64,000 nt of DNA from Actinosynnema sp. ALI-1.44. Its GTDB lineage: Bacteria > Actinomycetota > Actinomycetes > Mycobacteriales > Pseudonocardiaceae. Numbering within the stretch: position 1 is the first letter of the stretch; each line of letters opens with the position of its first letter. The notes under the pieces were generated by a model. It had not been told where the DNA came from. It was given only the letters and a program-made list of their open reading frames with translations, and did not search any database. Positions 26,460 to 35,237 of this stretch are shown piece after piece. The position numbers and the translations under genes are program-made. The stretch covers positions 372,001-436,000 of the forward strand of contig NZ_MTQO01000048.1 of the NCBI RefSeq assembly GCF_001984155.1. Reading direction: 5' to 3'.

Positions 26460-27512
26460 TCAGCGACCGACCTTGCGGTTGGCCCACTGCGCGACAGCCT
26501 TGTAGAAGTCACGGGCGTTGGGCGCGTAGTTGATGACGTGCCCATAACCCCGCATCGCGTAGGCGTTCAGCTGTGCCTTCGACGAGTAGTACAGCGACTC
26601 GGTGCGTTTGATCGCCTCGCCGGACGAGCAGTCGGTCGCCAACAGTCCACAGAAGACAGCGTCCTGGCCGAGGCCGACCATCACGGGAACGTCGATCAAC
26701 CGCGAGTACGGCAGGATGACGGCGACCGGGAACAGGTCCACCGCCTGCGTGTGCACCGACGTGTCCTTCGTGGCCTCGTCATACGCGACGGCACCCTCGA
26801 TTCGCGGTCCTGGCCGGTGGAAGATGTCGTAGCGGGTGTTCGGCAGAGTCGTGATGTAGAGCGGGTCGTGCCCGGTCCTGGAGAACTTGGGGTCGATGCT
26901 CACGGGCAGCGTCGCGGCGAACACCGTGGCCGCGCCGAGGACGTTGATCCGGTGCGCCAGACCGGTGATGAGCACGCCGTCGACGTCCTTGAACGTGCCC
27001 GCCTCGATGATCGCCACACCGGACCCGAACGAATGACCACCCAGGATGACCTTGCCGAACTTCGGGCCCCGTGCGCCCGAGCGCACCTGCTGGACCACCT
27101 CGTGCACGACCTCGGCCTCGGTGATCGCGGTCAGCAACGCGCTCAGCGGGATCGTGCTGCGGCCCGTGCCGAGCCGGTCGAGTGCCAGCGTGGCGTACCC
27201 GGCTTCGTTCAACGCCTGCCGGTAGGACCGGGTTTCCGGGCTGTAGCCGATGTCCCAGTACGAGCTGTTGTACGTCCCACCGGGGATCAGGACGTGGACC
27301 GTGTTCGAGCCGCCCGCCGGAACGCACAGCTTGCCGTACATGATCTGCGGGACCACGGTCAGCGTGACCGGGAAGTACAGGTCCTGGCATGACGACGTGG
27401 GCTCGGCCTGCGCGACCGGCGTGGTCAGGAAACCTGCCCCGGTCACGGCGAGCGCGACAGCGAGCAAGCGGCGGGACAGGGACCGTTTGAGTCCATTGTG
27501 CAACCAGCGCAC
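26460..27512 (-). CDS. secreted alpha/beta hydrolase (lipase-like)
   Basis: 350 residues with a signal peptide (SRRLLAVALAVTGAGFLTTPVAQAEP). The fold is shown by the HVLIPGGTYNSSYWDIGY oxyanion region, the nucleophile elbow GGHSFGSG, an acid region and the C-terminal histidine in YGHVINY. Cysteines in CQDLYF/KLCVPAG and FCGLLATDC suggest disulphides. The GTG start at 27512 has GGAGG nine bases upstream; upstream in-frame sequence is discarded. It is 38 bases after a P450 gene on the same strand and most likely part of its operon. Confidence 0.82.
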   Translation of the reverse strand: MRWLHNGLKRSLSRRLLAVALAVTGAGFLTTPVAQAEPTSSCQDLYFPVTLTVVPQIMYGKLCVPAGGSNTVHVLIPGGTYNSSYWDIGYSPETRSYRQALNEAGYATLALDRLGTGRSTIPLSALLTAITEAEVVHEVVQQVRSGARGPKFGKVILGGHSFGSGVAIIEAGTFKDVDGVLITGLAHRINVLGAATVFAATLPVSIDPKFSRTGHDPLYITTLPNTRYDIFHRPGPRIEGAVAYDEATKDTSVHTQAVDLFPVAVILPYSRLIDVPVMVGLGQDAVFCGLLATDCSSGEAIKRTESLYYSSKAQLNAYAMRGYGHVINYAPNARDFYKAVAQWANRKVGR

Positions 27513-27550
27513 GGGTGACAACCTCCATGAAGATCTGCGCGGGAACAACC

Positions 27551-28876
27551 TCAGGTGATCGGGACCGCGGTCATCGGCATCCGGTTCGGATAGGCAGCCG
27601 AGGTCACGGTGGTGCGAACGGGCTTGCCCGGAACCGGCACAAGCCGCCAGCGGGCGAGAATGGTGGCTACGGCGATGGTCATCTCCGTGTACGCGAACGA
27701 ATTGCCGATGCACTGCCTGTTGCCCGCGCCGAAGGGGATGAACGCACCCTTGGGTAACGACGCGGCTCGCTCGGCGGTCCAACGGTCCGGGTCGAACCGG
27801 CCGGGCTCGTCGTGGAACCGGGGATCGTGGTGCAAAGCGTGGGGGCTGAGCATGAACTCAGTGCCCGCAGGCAGGCGCTGACCGGCGAGTTCGACGTCCA
27901 CTCGAGCCCGGCGCATGAAGATCCAGATCGGGTACATGCGCAGGACTTCGTTGATGACCTGCCGGGTGTACTCGAGCTTCGGCACGTCTTCGAACGCGAT
28001 CGCGCGGCCGCCGAGAACCTCGTCCACCTCGGCCCGGACCCGGCGTTCGACGTCCGGGTGCTTGGATAACTCGTAGAACAGCCACGTCAGTGCGACGCCG
28101 ATGGTCTCGCTTCCCGCTGTCAGCAACGTGATGACCTCGTCGAAGACCTGCTGGTCGCTCATCTTCTCGCCGGTGTCCGCGTCCTGCGCGAGTAACAGCA
28201 TCGACAGCAGGTCACCGTGGTCCGTGCCGTCGGCGCGCCAGGCCGTGATGACGTCGAGCACGATCTTGCGCAGCCGGTCGACGGCTTCGTCGAACCGGCG
28301 GTTGGCCGGAACCACGGGCACACGTTCAAGAACCGACGGCGTGAGCGCCCGGACCATGCCGGCTTTCAACACGATCGGGATCGAGCGGCACGCCTCGGCG
28401 ATGGCCCGTTTGCCCAGCTCGGTGGCGAACAACGTCTCACCGACGATGGTGACGGCCATCCGCTGCATGTCGGCGTCGAACTCGCGCACTTCGCCGGGCT
28501 GCCACGCGTCGATCGTCTCGTTGGTGACGCGCCGCATCGTCTCCGCGTAACGCGCCAGCCTGGCGCGGTGGAACGCGGGCTGCACGAGCCTTCTCTGTCT
28601 CATGTGGAACGATCCAGCCGACATGACCAGCCCGTTTCCCATGAACGGGCGGAATCTGTCGAAGATCGCGCCTTTCTCGAAACTGTTCGCGTCGGTGACG
28701 AGCACCTGGTGTACCAATTGCGGGCTGGTCAGGAAATAAGTGTGCAGCGGACCGAGGAACAGCCGCACGATGTCGCCGTGCTCGTACAGCGTCTCGGTGA
28801 AACCCGTCCTGCGACGCAACATCGGCACGGTGTGCCCGAGGAGGACCCATCGGCCGGGTGCGACCGGGATGGTCAT
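27551..28876 (-). CDS. cytochrome P450
   Basis: 441-residue monooxygenase. The heme-binding motif FGAGNRQCIG has the ligand cysteine at residue 389. The oxygen-activating helix I carries LLTAGSETIGVAL, and the K-helix ExxR is EVLR. The look is of the membrane-free class that uses ferredoxin and ferredoxin reductase, and it resembles terpene or fatty-acid oxygenases of actinomycetes (pentalenene oxygenase-like overall), though no terpene synthase is nearby. It leads the operon with the secreted hydrolase. An AurF-like oxygenase and a ferredoxin-reductase lie 1-3 kb away and could supply electrons. Confidence 0.93.
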   Translation of the reverse strand: MTIPVAPGRWVLLGHTVPMLRRRTGFTETLYEHGDIVRLFLGPLHTYFLTSPQLVHQVLVTDANSFEKGAIFDRFRPFMGNGLVMSAGSFHMRQRRLVQPAFHRARLARYAETMRRVTNETIDAWQPGEVREFDADMQRMAVTIVGETLFATELGKRAIAEACRSIPIVLKAGMVRALTPSVLERVPVVPANRRFDEAVDRLRKIVLDVITAWRADGTDHGDLLSMLLLAQDADTGEKMSDQQVFDEVITLLTAGSETIGVALTWLFYELSKHPDVERRVRAEVDEVLGGRAIAFEDVPKLEYTRQVINEVLRMYPIWIFMRRARVDVELAGQRLPAGTEFMLSPHALHHDPRFHDEPGRFDPDRWTAERAASLPKGAFIPFGAGNRQCIGNSFAYTEMTIAVATILARWRLVPVPGKPVRTTVTSAAYPNRMPMTAVPIT

Positions 28877-29045
28877 TTTTCTCCTAGACTTGCCGAAACG
28901 GACGGCCCACCCTAGGCGCCGAACGGTCGATTACAACAGCACCCGATCGGGTGGCGCATTGTCATGCTGATGGCGCAGCGGCTGTCGCTCAATGGCGCGA
29001 GTAGGCTCATTGTCCTTTCAGTCGGCATGAAGAGGGGATGCGGCA

Positions 29046-29870
29046 GTGGAGAAACAGCAGCAGGACTGGATCCCACCCGACATCGACACGGACAAACCAA
29101 GCGGCGCACGGACATACGACTTCCTGCTCGGCGGCGCGCACAACTTCGCCGCCGACCGGCAGGCCGCGGTCATGGCCGAGAAGATCATGCCCGGTATCCA
29201 GAAGGTCGCCAGGCTGAACAGGGCTTTCCTCGGCCGGACAGTGCGATTCATGATCGACGCCGGAATCCGGCAGTTCCTGGACCTCGGCTCCGGAATCCCG
29301 ACTGTCGGAAACGTGCACCAGGTGGCTGACCAGGTAAGTTCCGGATGCCGTGTGGTGTACGTCGATCGCGACCCGGTCGCGGTCGCGCACAGTGAATTGA
29401 TGCTCGCGACCAACGACAACGCGGCCATCGTGCACGCGGACCTCAAATATCCGGATCACGTTTTCGACAGCGCGCCGGCCCGGCGCCTGCTGAACCTCGA
29501 CGAGCCGGTCGGCGTGCTGATGATGGCGTTGCTGCACTGGATTCCCGATGAATGGGACCCGGCGGCCCTGGTGGCGCAGTACTGCGATCGTGTTCCGGTC
29601 GGCAGTTACCTGGCGCTTTCGCACCTGACCACCGACCAGCACACCGAGGAGATCACCGACGCGGTCGACATGTTCAACAGTTCGAAAGGCGCCGACCAGG
29701 CCACACCGCGGCCGTACGAGGCGGTCGCGACGATGTTCGGTGACTTCGAACTCGTCGAACCGGGCCTGGTCGGCTGCGCGGTGTGGCGTCCCGGCGGGAC
29801 CGGCGACGTCACCGACGATCCGGAAACGAACGCGCAGATCTACGGCGGAGTGGCGAAGAAGGTCCGCTAA
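29046..29870 (+). CDS. SAM-dependent methyltransferase, DUF574 family
   Basis: 274 residues. The family mark PSGARTYDFLLGGAHNFAADR is at residues 18-38, and the SAM-binding glycine loop FLDLGSGIPTVGNVHQ follows near residue 79. Later blocks VYVDRDPVAVAHSELML, ALLHWIPDEWD and SHLTTD are complete. DUF574 methyltransferases are abundant in actinomycetes, including antibiotic producers, but substrates are known for very few. GTG start with GAGGGG upstream. It shares four bases at its stop with the convergent ferredoxin reductase gene. Confidence 0.92.
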   Translation: MEKQQQDWIPPDIDTDKPSGARTYDFLLGGAHNFAADRQAAVMAEKIMPGIQKVARLNRAFLGRTVRFMIDAGIRQFLDLGSGIPTVGNVHQVADQVSSGCRVVYVDRDPVAVAHSELMLATNDNAAIVHADLKYPDHVFDSAPARRLLNLDEPVGVLMMALLHWIPDEWDPAALVAQYCDRVPVGSYLALSHLTTDQHTEEITDAVDMFNSSKGADQATPRPYEAVATMFGDFELVEPGLVGCAVWRPGGTGDVTDDPETNAQIYGGVAKKVR

Positions 29871-31378
29871 CGGTTGCCCAGCAGGGCAGCCAGTCGCGAG
29901 CGGCCCGATCCCGGACGGCGCAGGGTGCCGCGGCCGATCGAACCGGCCGCGGCGTCCTCGATCAACGCGCCGATGGTTTCCTCGGCGCACGTGCGGTTCG
30001 CACCGATTCCGCCGGAGGACCCGCGTTTGATCCAGCCGACGACGTACGTCCCCGGCATGCCGGCAACGCGTCCGCCGGAATTCGGAACTGTCCCGCTCGC
30101 GTCGTCGAACGGCAGTCCTGGCACCGGCTTCCCGCGGAACCCGACCGCTCGGATGACGCGGTCGGCCTTCATCGCGACCTCGCCCACGTTCCGCGTGACC
30201 CACAGACCGCTCACCTGTGCGTCGCCCAGGATCTCCGCGGGCGCGGAGGCGAACCGGAACACGATGCGCTTCGGGCCGTCCGGCGGTGATTCGGACCAGT
30301 CGATCGCCTCGCGGCGAATTCCCCGCAGCAGCGCGGCTTTCCCGGCCGAGGTGTCGACCGCCGCGAGGACAGCCGGGTCGTGCGCGTCGAGCACCAGGTC
30401 GACGTCGGTCCACCTGGTGAGGCCGAGCAGCTCCGGCGTGGTGTACGCGGCGTCGTCCGGCCCGCGCCGACCGAGCAGAACGACCTCACGGACCTTGCTC
30501 GACCGCAGGCACGCCAAGGCTTCCGGTGCGATCGACGTACCGTCCAACGTGTCCGGATCGGCGGTCAGGATCCTGGCGATGTCCAACGCGACGTTGCCCG
30601 TGCCGACCACCACGACCCGTTCGGCCGACAGGTCGACCGCGTTCGGCGGCACATCAGGGTGGCCGTTGTACCAGGAGACGACGGTTGTCGCGGGCAAACT
30701 GCCCGGCAGGTCCTCCCCCGCGATGCCAAGACGACGGGCCTCCGACGCACCGACCGCGTAGACCACCGCGTCGTACCGCGCCGCGAGTTCGGCGACGGTG
30801 ACGTCCCGTCCCACCTCGACACCGAGCCGCATGCGAACCCTGGGATGCGTGTGGAAGCGTGCGAAGCTCTCCCCGATCCGCTTCGTCGACCCGTGATCGG
30901 GAGCGACGCCGTACCGGACGAGCCCCCCGGCCGTCGGCAGCCGGTCGATCAGCGTGACCCGGGCGCTGGTGTGCAGCAACAGGTCTTCCACCGCGTACAT
31001 CCCGGCAGGCCCGGTGCCCACGACCGCCACGTCCAGCGAGGGAAGATCGCTGGGGATGACGCGCGTGAAGACCGTCGGGGCCCAGACGTGGAAGTTGGGC
31101 GCGGGGCTGATCTCGACGTTTTCCTTGTCCGCGTAGTACTCGGCGTTGAGGTCGGCGTAGACCCGAAGTGGGTCCGGCAGGTCCTTCGCCTCGTAGATCG
31201 CGTCGACAGGGCAAGCGTCGGCGCACGCACCGCAGTCGATGCAGGTGCGTGGGTCGACGTAGAGCATGTCGGTGGTACCGAAGTCGGGCTCGTCCGGCGT
31301 CGGGTGGATGCAGTTGACGGGACAGACCGCGACGCAAGTGGCGTCGTTGCAACAGGTCTGGGTGATCGCGAAGGCCAT
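29867..31378 (-). CDS. ferredoxin/ferredoxin-NADP+ reductase, FprB type
   Basis: 503 residues. The first 70 hold a 7Fe or 2x4Fe ferredoxin: CCNDATCVAVCPVNC and CIDCGACADACPVDA. From about residue 115 comes an adrenodoxin-reductase-like FAD/NADPH domain with VAVVGTGPAGMYAVEDLL, GGLVRYGVAPDH and VVVGTGNVALDIARILT. It would feed electrons from NADPH to a partner oxidase; in mycobacteria the analogue (Rv0886) is a stand-alone reductase. Start ATG gives MAFAITQTCC. It directly follows the diiron oxygenase gene in one operon (five-base gap), suggesting it reduces that oxygenase. Confidence 0.93.
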   Translation of the reverse strand: MAFAITQTCCNDATCVAVCPVNCIHPTPDEPDFGTTDMLYVDPRTCIDCGACADACPVDAIYEAKDLPDPLRVYADLNAEYYADKENVEISPAPNFHVWAPTVFTRVIPSDLPSLDVAVVGTGPAGMYAVEDLLLHTSARVTLIDRLPTAGGLVRYGVAPDHGSTKRIGESFARFHTHPRVRMRLGVEVGRDVTVAELAARYDAVVYAVGASEARRLGIAGEDLPGSLPATTVVSWYNGHPDVPPNAVDLSAERVVVVGTGNVALDIARILTADPDTLDGTSIAPEALACLRSSKVREVVLLGRRGPDDAAYTTPELLGLTRWTDVDLVLDAHDPAVLAAVDTSAGKAALLRGIRREAIDWSESPPDGPKRIVFRFASAPAEILGDAQVSGLWVTRNVGEVAMKADRVIRAVGFRGKPVPGLPFDDASGTVPNSGGRVAGMPGTYVVGWIKRGSSGGIGANRTCAEETIGALIEDAAAGSIGRGTLRRPGSGRSRLAALLGNR

Positions 31379-31383
31379 GTGCG

Positions 31384-32286
31384 TCAGATCAGGTTCGCGC
31401 GCTGGTAGAACCAGGTGGACGCGCGGGTGAGCAGACCGCAGGAGCCGAGGAACTCCATGAGACCGGAGCAGCTCGACCGCATCATCGCCTTGTGGTGCTC
31501 GTTGGCCTTGGCCTCCCGCAGGGCACGACGGGTGTCGAGACCAGCGTTGGCGTACACATCCTTGTGCACCATGCTGGTGACGATCGCGTAGGACGCAATG
31601 GACACCACCAGCGCGTTGATCTGCCTACGCAACCAACCAGCGCCCTGCAGCCGCTTACGGGTCTCGTCACGCGCGAACGCCATGTGACGCGACTCTTCGA
31701 CGACATGGATGTTGGTGATGGTGCGCACGAAGGGAGCCACCCGCTCGTCACGCATCCAGTCGCGTTGCATGACGTCGAGAACCTCTTCGGCGACGAGGAT
31801 GGCGGCATAAGCGGCCTCGCCGAACGCGATGGTCTTGAAAGCACGGCCGAGTTCGACCACAAGCCGCTTCGGCCGGTAGGCCGGAGCGCCCAGCTTGGCG
31901 GCGCCCCGCGCGAACATGATGGAGTGCCTGCACTCGTCGGCGATCTCGGTGAGCGCCCACTGGAAGTCGGGGTCGGTGGGGTCCTTGGCGTAGAAGTCCC
32001 GCAGCACCATCTGCTGGAGGATCATCTCGAACCAGATGCCCGTGCTGGCAACGGAGGCAGACTCCTGCCTGGTGAGCTCCCGCTGCTGCTCAGGGGTCAT
32101 CTCGGCCCAGTACTTGGTGCCGTAGAGCGTGGACCACTCCGGGCTGGCGCCATGGAAACCCTTGTCCAACGGGGTTTCCCAGTCGACCTCCTGGACGGGG
32201 TCGTAGGACAGTATCTCCGACGAGTGCAGCAGCCGCTTGGCCAGCGCTTCGCGGCCAGAACCGGCTACCACGCCAGTGGTGACCAT
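31384..32286 (-). CDS. diiron oxygenase, AurF-like (PF11583)
   Basis: 300 residues. Ferritin-like four-helix bundle with metal ligands in ALTEIADECRHSIMFARG, AILVAEEVLD and VVEESRHMAFARDE. AurF itself N-oxygenates p-aminobenzoate; relatives act in many pathways and the substrate here is unknown. The ATG at 32286 has a perfect AGGAGG seven bases upstream; the 27-base open extension is rejected. It precedes the ferredoxin reductase gene by five bases, so oxidase and electron donor are co-expressed. Confidence 0.88.
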   Translation of the reverse strand: MVTTGVVAGSGREALAKRLLHSSEILSYDPVQEVDWETPLDKGFHGASPEWSTLYGTKYWAEMTPEQQRELTRQESASVASTGIWFEMILQQMVLRDFYAKDPTDPDFQWALTEIADECRHSIMFARGAAKLGAPAYRPKRLVVELGRAFKTIAFGEAAYAAILVAEEVLDVMQRDWMRDERVAPFVRTITNIHVVEESRHMAFARDETRKRLQGAGWLRRQINALVVSIASYAIVTSMVHKDVYANAGLDTRRALREAKANEHHKAMMRSSCSGLMEFLGSCGLLTRASTWFYQRANLI

Positions 32287-32315
32287 GGAAAACCTCCTGG
32301 TAGATGACCGCATCT

Positions 32316-32350
32316 AGGTGTTACCTGAAGTTACAGTTACCTAAGGTAAC
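32316..32350 (-). promoter_or_regulatory. operator-promoter region of the AurF operon
   Basis: A perfect 15-bp inverted repeat GTTACCT-A-AGGTAAC covers 32336-32350, and a second AGGT/ACCT pair covers 32316-32326, about 30 bases upstream of the start. The form fits a TetR-type regulator that would act in trans since none is adjacent. A TAACTT -10-like hexamer on the coding strand lies between the repeats. Confidence 0.55.
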
Positions 32351-33190
32351 GCATAATCCGGCGATCCGCACCCACCAGTCCCCAACTACTGGGAAAACAC
32401 GCGCAACAGCCCAACACCCCACCTGGCGATGCTCACGAACTGACAAGCCCGGGCGGTCGGCAGAGCTCGGCACGCTCGTCGAAGCGCCCGCACCTCTGTC
32501 CACAGTCCCTGCGACGAGGGTGCACACCGCGCACGCCCGTCGACCGCCGCGACCATGCCTGTCGGTCGACCCGTTCGCTGGTCGGGCTCACCGAAGGCGG
32601 TCTGGACCCCCATCTGACCAGCAGGAAGAAAATCTATGGTCGCTGGAGTAGACATTCGATCGTAGGTGTGTGTAGTATTCTCGTCATAGCCAAGAAGAAA
32701 AGGTCAAGCAGGCGCGGGAGAGGACGTAACTACCCGCGAAGTGAGACAACGGTCGTCGGTTATGACGGTTTCGACGAACGTCCGGACGGCCGTGCAGTAA
32801 CACCGGGACCAGAAGTTCCAGGCAGTACCAGTCCCGGTGAGCAAGTAAGTGCATGGTGTGGGTGGAGACGGTGCGCCCACGATGTTTGATGAAGTAGCAG
32901 TGCGAGGACAGCAGTAACGACGGTCAGGTGGCCGCAGCCGGTCAGGAGAAGGGGTTGCGGCCACTGATCAGTGGCGTATGACGCGTGCTGGGGCCGATCT
33001 AGGCAAGGGGTTCCAGACGGTGATCGCCACAGCAGTACCGAACCAGCAGGATCAAGGAAGAGACAGAAGGGAAGGGACACGTCATCTGATCGCCCGTCGT
33101 GGCTGTAGTTCGCCGGGCGGGTACCGCAGGCCCATCGGATTGGTAGGTGGTTCTCGGTTACTGACAAGCGATCCCCGCGATCTGTACCCA
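32351..33190. other. long intergenic stretch, no convincing gene
   Basis: Open frames here are short or have no family, biased composition or SD. Visible structure includes a near-perfect hairpin at about 32931-32961 (TGGCCGCAGCC / GGTTGCGGCCA) and AT-richer sequence around 32640-32720, less GC-biased than its surroundings. The 3' part probably carries the transcription start and leader of the MerR gene. Confidence 0.5.
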
Positions 33191-33288
33191 TGGGTTGGAC
33201 GCGGGTACGTCCAACCGGTCTCACGGCCGGTTGACGATGATGAAACCCACCCAGGGCCCCGGGAGCGCGATATGCGCTCCCGGGGCCC
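33191..33288 (+). promoter_or_regulatory. structured 5' leader before the MerR gene
   Basis: Three stems follow each other. Stem 1 pairs GGTTGGACG (33193-33201) with CGTCCAACC (33208-33216). Stem 2 pairs CAACCGG (33212-33218) with CCGGTTG (33227-33233) and shares bases with stem 1, so only one can form. Stem 3 is a perfect 15-bp terminator-like hairpin, GGGCCCCGGGAGCGC (33254-33268) with GCGCTCCCGGGGCCC (33274-33288), 20 bases before the ATG. The set resembles an attenuator; no known riboswitch class was recognised. Confidence 0.55.
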
Positions 33289-33308
33289 CTTCGTGATGTG
33301 GAGGCTCG

Positions 33309-33659
33309 ATGATCCCTGACCCCCGTAACACGCCCGCGCCCGGCGCGGGTGACAAGTTCGATGATGAGCATTACCCCGCCTACACCATGGGGCGGGCTGC
33401 GGAGATGCTGGGCACCACGCCGGGATTCCTGCGCAGCCTGGACGAAGCGAAACTGATCGAACCGCAGCGCTCCGCCGGCGGGCACCGCCGTTACTCGCGC
33501 CACCAACTGCGGTTGGCCGCCCGCGTTCGGGAACTGGTCGATCAGGGCACCGGCCTGGACGCCGCCTGCCGGATCGTCACCCTCGAAGACCAACTCCACG
33601 AAGCACAACAACTCAACGAGACGCAGCGCCTCAACACCGAACCGCGCCACCAAGACTGA
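33309..33659 (+). CDS. small MerR-family regulator
   Basis: 116 residues. The N-terminal winged-helix is clear (YTMGRAAEMLGTTPGFLRSLDEAKLIEPQRSAGGHRRYSRHQLRLAARVRELVDQG), followed by a short dimer helix (TLEDQLHEAQQLNETQ). Unlike effector-binding MerR proteins it has no sensor domain, so it resembles HspR- or BldC-like small DNA binders. SD GGAGG lies four bases before the ATG. The structured leader just upstream suggests control of its own expression. It precedes an anti-sigma-like gene by 360 bases. Confidence 0.88.
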   Translation: MIPDPRNTPAPGAGDKFDDEHYPAYTMGRAAEMLGTTPGFLRSLDEAKLIEPQRSAGGHRRYSRHQLRLAARVRELVDQGTGLDAACRIVTLEDQLHEAQQLNETQRLNTEPRHQD

Positions 33660-34023
33660 CAACGCCCCGGCCGTGCTGGGCCGCACGGCCCAGCAGCAGA
33701 CGCAACGCAACGACCGGCGGCTTCCGCCGCCCTCACATCGCCGTCGATCTCGCTCAGCACGTACCACGTGTCCCGGACGCCCCCACGACACCGCCCGCCG
33801 AGACTGTCAAGTACCTCGTTGCCACGGGTGTGGAGCCGTATCAGTCGGAGATGTGAGCCACTGACGGAACAGAGAGCATGGCAATTGGTGGGTGAGTCGT
33901 GTGTGCCGGTCGGCCAAGCCTCGTCCGCCCTTCCGGTCGCTGAGTTTGCCGGGACTGGGCAGGGGGGTACCAAGGAGCCAGGGCGTAGGAACCGACCGCG
34001 ACCCCACTGGGGGTGTGAACACC
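33660..34023. other. intergenic stretch before the anti-sigma-like gene
   Basis: About 360 bases with no plausible gene on either strand; long open frames here lack homology and are shadows. It should hold the promoter of the downstream ATPase; no strong element is seen. Confidence 0.5.
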
Positions 34024-34518
34024 ATGCAGGGCACGCACAACGGTCACCGAGTGCCGTCACCGGCGCTCCAATGGGCGGGCTCGCTGCCGCACCTGGCGGC
34101 CGATGTCGTCCGCGACGCGGACCTCACCCAGCCTCATTTCCACTTCAGGGTGCCTGCAACACCTGCCAAGCTGGCGATCCTGCGGGCGTGCGTCCGCGAC
34201 TGGACCCAGGACATCGGCCTGACCGCCGAGCGGTCCGACGACGTCGTGCTAGTCGTGGACGAAGCGATCGCGAACGCCGTCGAGCACGCCTACGCCGACG
34301 ATCAAACCGGCGCGGTAGTCGTGTTCGCGGCCCAGGACCGAGACGCATCAGTGGTCCGAGTCGTCGTGTCGGATGACGGCACCTGGCGGCGCCCCGCTGC
34401 CGACCCGGGCTTTCGCGGTCGCGGCTTGTCGCTCATGCGCGCACTGTCGGACGTGTTCAACCTGCACCACGACAGCAGGGGAACCACCGTCGTCCTCGGC
34501 TGGGCGCTACCCAGCTAA
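34024..34518 (+). CDS. anti-sigma factor-like ATP-binding protein (RsbW type)
   Basis: 164 residues of the HATPase_c_2 family. The N box is DEAIANAVEHAY, the G1 box is VSDDGTWR, and the G2 box is GRGLSLMRAL; ADP contact residues are intact. Such proteins bind sigma factors or anti-anti-sigma proteins by partner switching in actinomycetes. The ATG at 34024 was chosen because GGGGG lies ten bases upstream; the frame extends a further 132 bases without a plausible start. No partner STAS-domain gene is next to it. Confidence 0.85.
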   Translation: MQGTHNGHRVPSPALQWAGSLPHLAADVVRDADLTQPHFHFRVPATPAKLAILRACVRDWTQDIGLTAERSDDVVLVVDEAIANAVEHAYADDQTGAVVVFAAQDRDASVVRVVVSDDGTWRRPAADPGFRGRGLSLMRALSDVFNLHHDSRGTTVVLGWALPS

Positions 34519-34684
34519 CCCCTCAACGGAAAGCATGCAAAAACCAACTGCAGCCAGCGACGCGAACCGTACCGTCTGGACGGACCATCCGCCACGAGAT
34601 CATCGCTGACCCGGCCACCGGAAGTCCCGCCGGGGAACGCACGGTACTGCGTCGGGCGCCGCAGGTCAGCGAGTTGATCGCCGG

Positions 34685-34729
34685 GGAGCCGCCTAAGGGA
34701 ATCGAACCCTTGACCTACGCATTACGAGT
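34685..34729. repeat. left attachment site, partial tRNA-Thr copy
   Basis: 45 bases identical to 39296-39340, i.e. the 3' half of tRNA-Thr from the anticodon loop to the discriminator. This is the hallmark of an element integrated at a tRNA 3' end. It is not a functional tRNA gene since the 5' half is missing. Confidence 0.92.
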
Positions 34730-34792
34730 TCCGTAGTGATCATGTCGAAGGGTTCCGGGCAGCACCGTTCCATGATCGTCTGGCCCGAGTCG

Positions 34793-35035
34793 TTATGAAC
34801 CGTCCGGGCTCACTTCGGGCTCACGTCTACCGGAAGCAAATCGGGCACCGTTCGCGCCTGCCGGGAGGCTCCTCGTCCAGCAACACGCAGGCAGCACCGC
34901 AGTACGCGAACCACAAGCGGATGCCTCGAACTCGATCGAACGGCCGTCAACCTCGACCACATGCAGCAGGAGTCGGAACACACCAGCAGCAGTCACGACA
35001 TCCATGCGGTCATGCCGCAGCGCGGGACCAGTCAA
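34793..35035 (-). pseudogene. small broken ORF in the integrated element
   Basis: The first frame gives MDVVTAAGVFRLLLHVVEVDGRSIEFEASACG, then turns into low-quality protein. In the +1 frame the continuation LWFAYCGAACVLLDEEPPGRRE carries CxxxC and CPxC cysteine pairs and looks like native protein. A frameshift around 34920-34945 would join the two. Function and family are unknown. An alternative view is that neither frame is expressed. Confidence 0.35.
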
Positions 35036-35231
35036 GTCCGCTCATCTCAAGCGCGCTCAACTGGTCAAGGTGGTCGCACGCCAGGCCACGCATCGCGTCA
35101 ACGGCCGGGCCACCCTCCCAGATCACCCGATAGCGCTTCCGGTCGCGTTGGTATTGAACGATCACGTGGACGCCAGCCGCTGTTGTCAACAGGCTGGCCA
35201 GCCGTCTTGCACTCCTCGCCCGAGCGGACAT
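35010..35231 (-). CDS. small hypothetical protein, element cargo
   Basis: 73 residues, six bases after the TauD-like gene on the same strand. The sequence VHVIVQYQRDRKRYRVIWEGGPAVDAMRGLA looks like a genuine small alpha/beta protein. SD is weak, so translation may depend on coupling to the oxygenase gene. Family unknown. Confidence 0.5.
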   Translation of the reverse strand: MSARARSARRLASLLTTAAGVHVIVQYQRDRKRYRVIWEGGPAVDAMRGLACDHLDQLSALEMSGLDWSRAAA

Positions 35232-35237
35232 GGCATG

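Noticed and set aside
32668-32889. 73-codon open frame starting with MCSILVIAKKK
   Set aside because: No family, poor SD and low-quality end; more likely noncoding.
32930-32975. Possible cobalamin riboswitch (GTCAGGAGA and GCCACTG present)
   Set aside because: The two pieces are in the wrong order and the rest of the B12-box and conserved core is missing.
32760-33791. 343-codon open frame on the minus strand
   Set aside because: It crosses the MerR gene and structured leader, has no family or SD and biased residues.
34685-34729. Second tRNA-Thr gene
   Set aside because: Only the 3' half exists, without D arm and 5' acceptor; it is an attachment-site copy.
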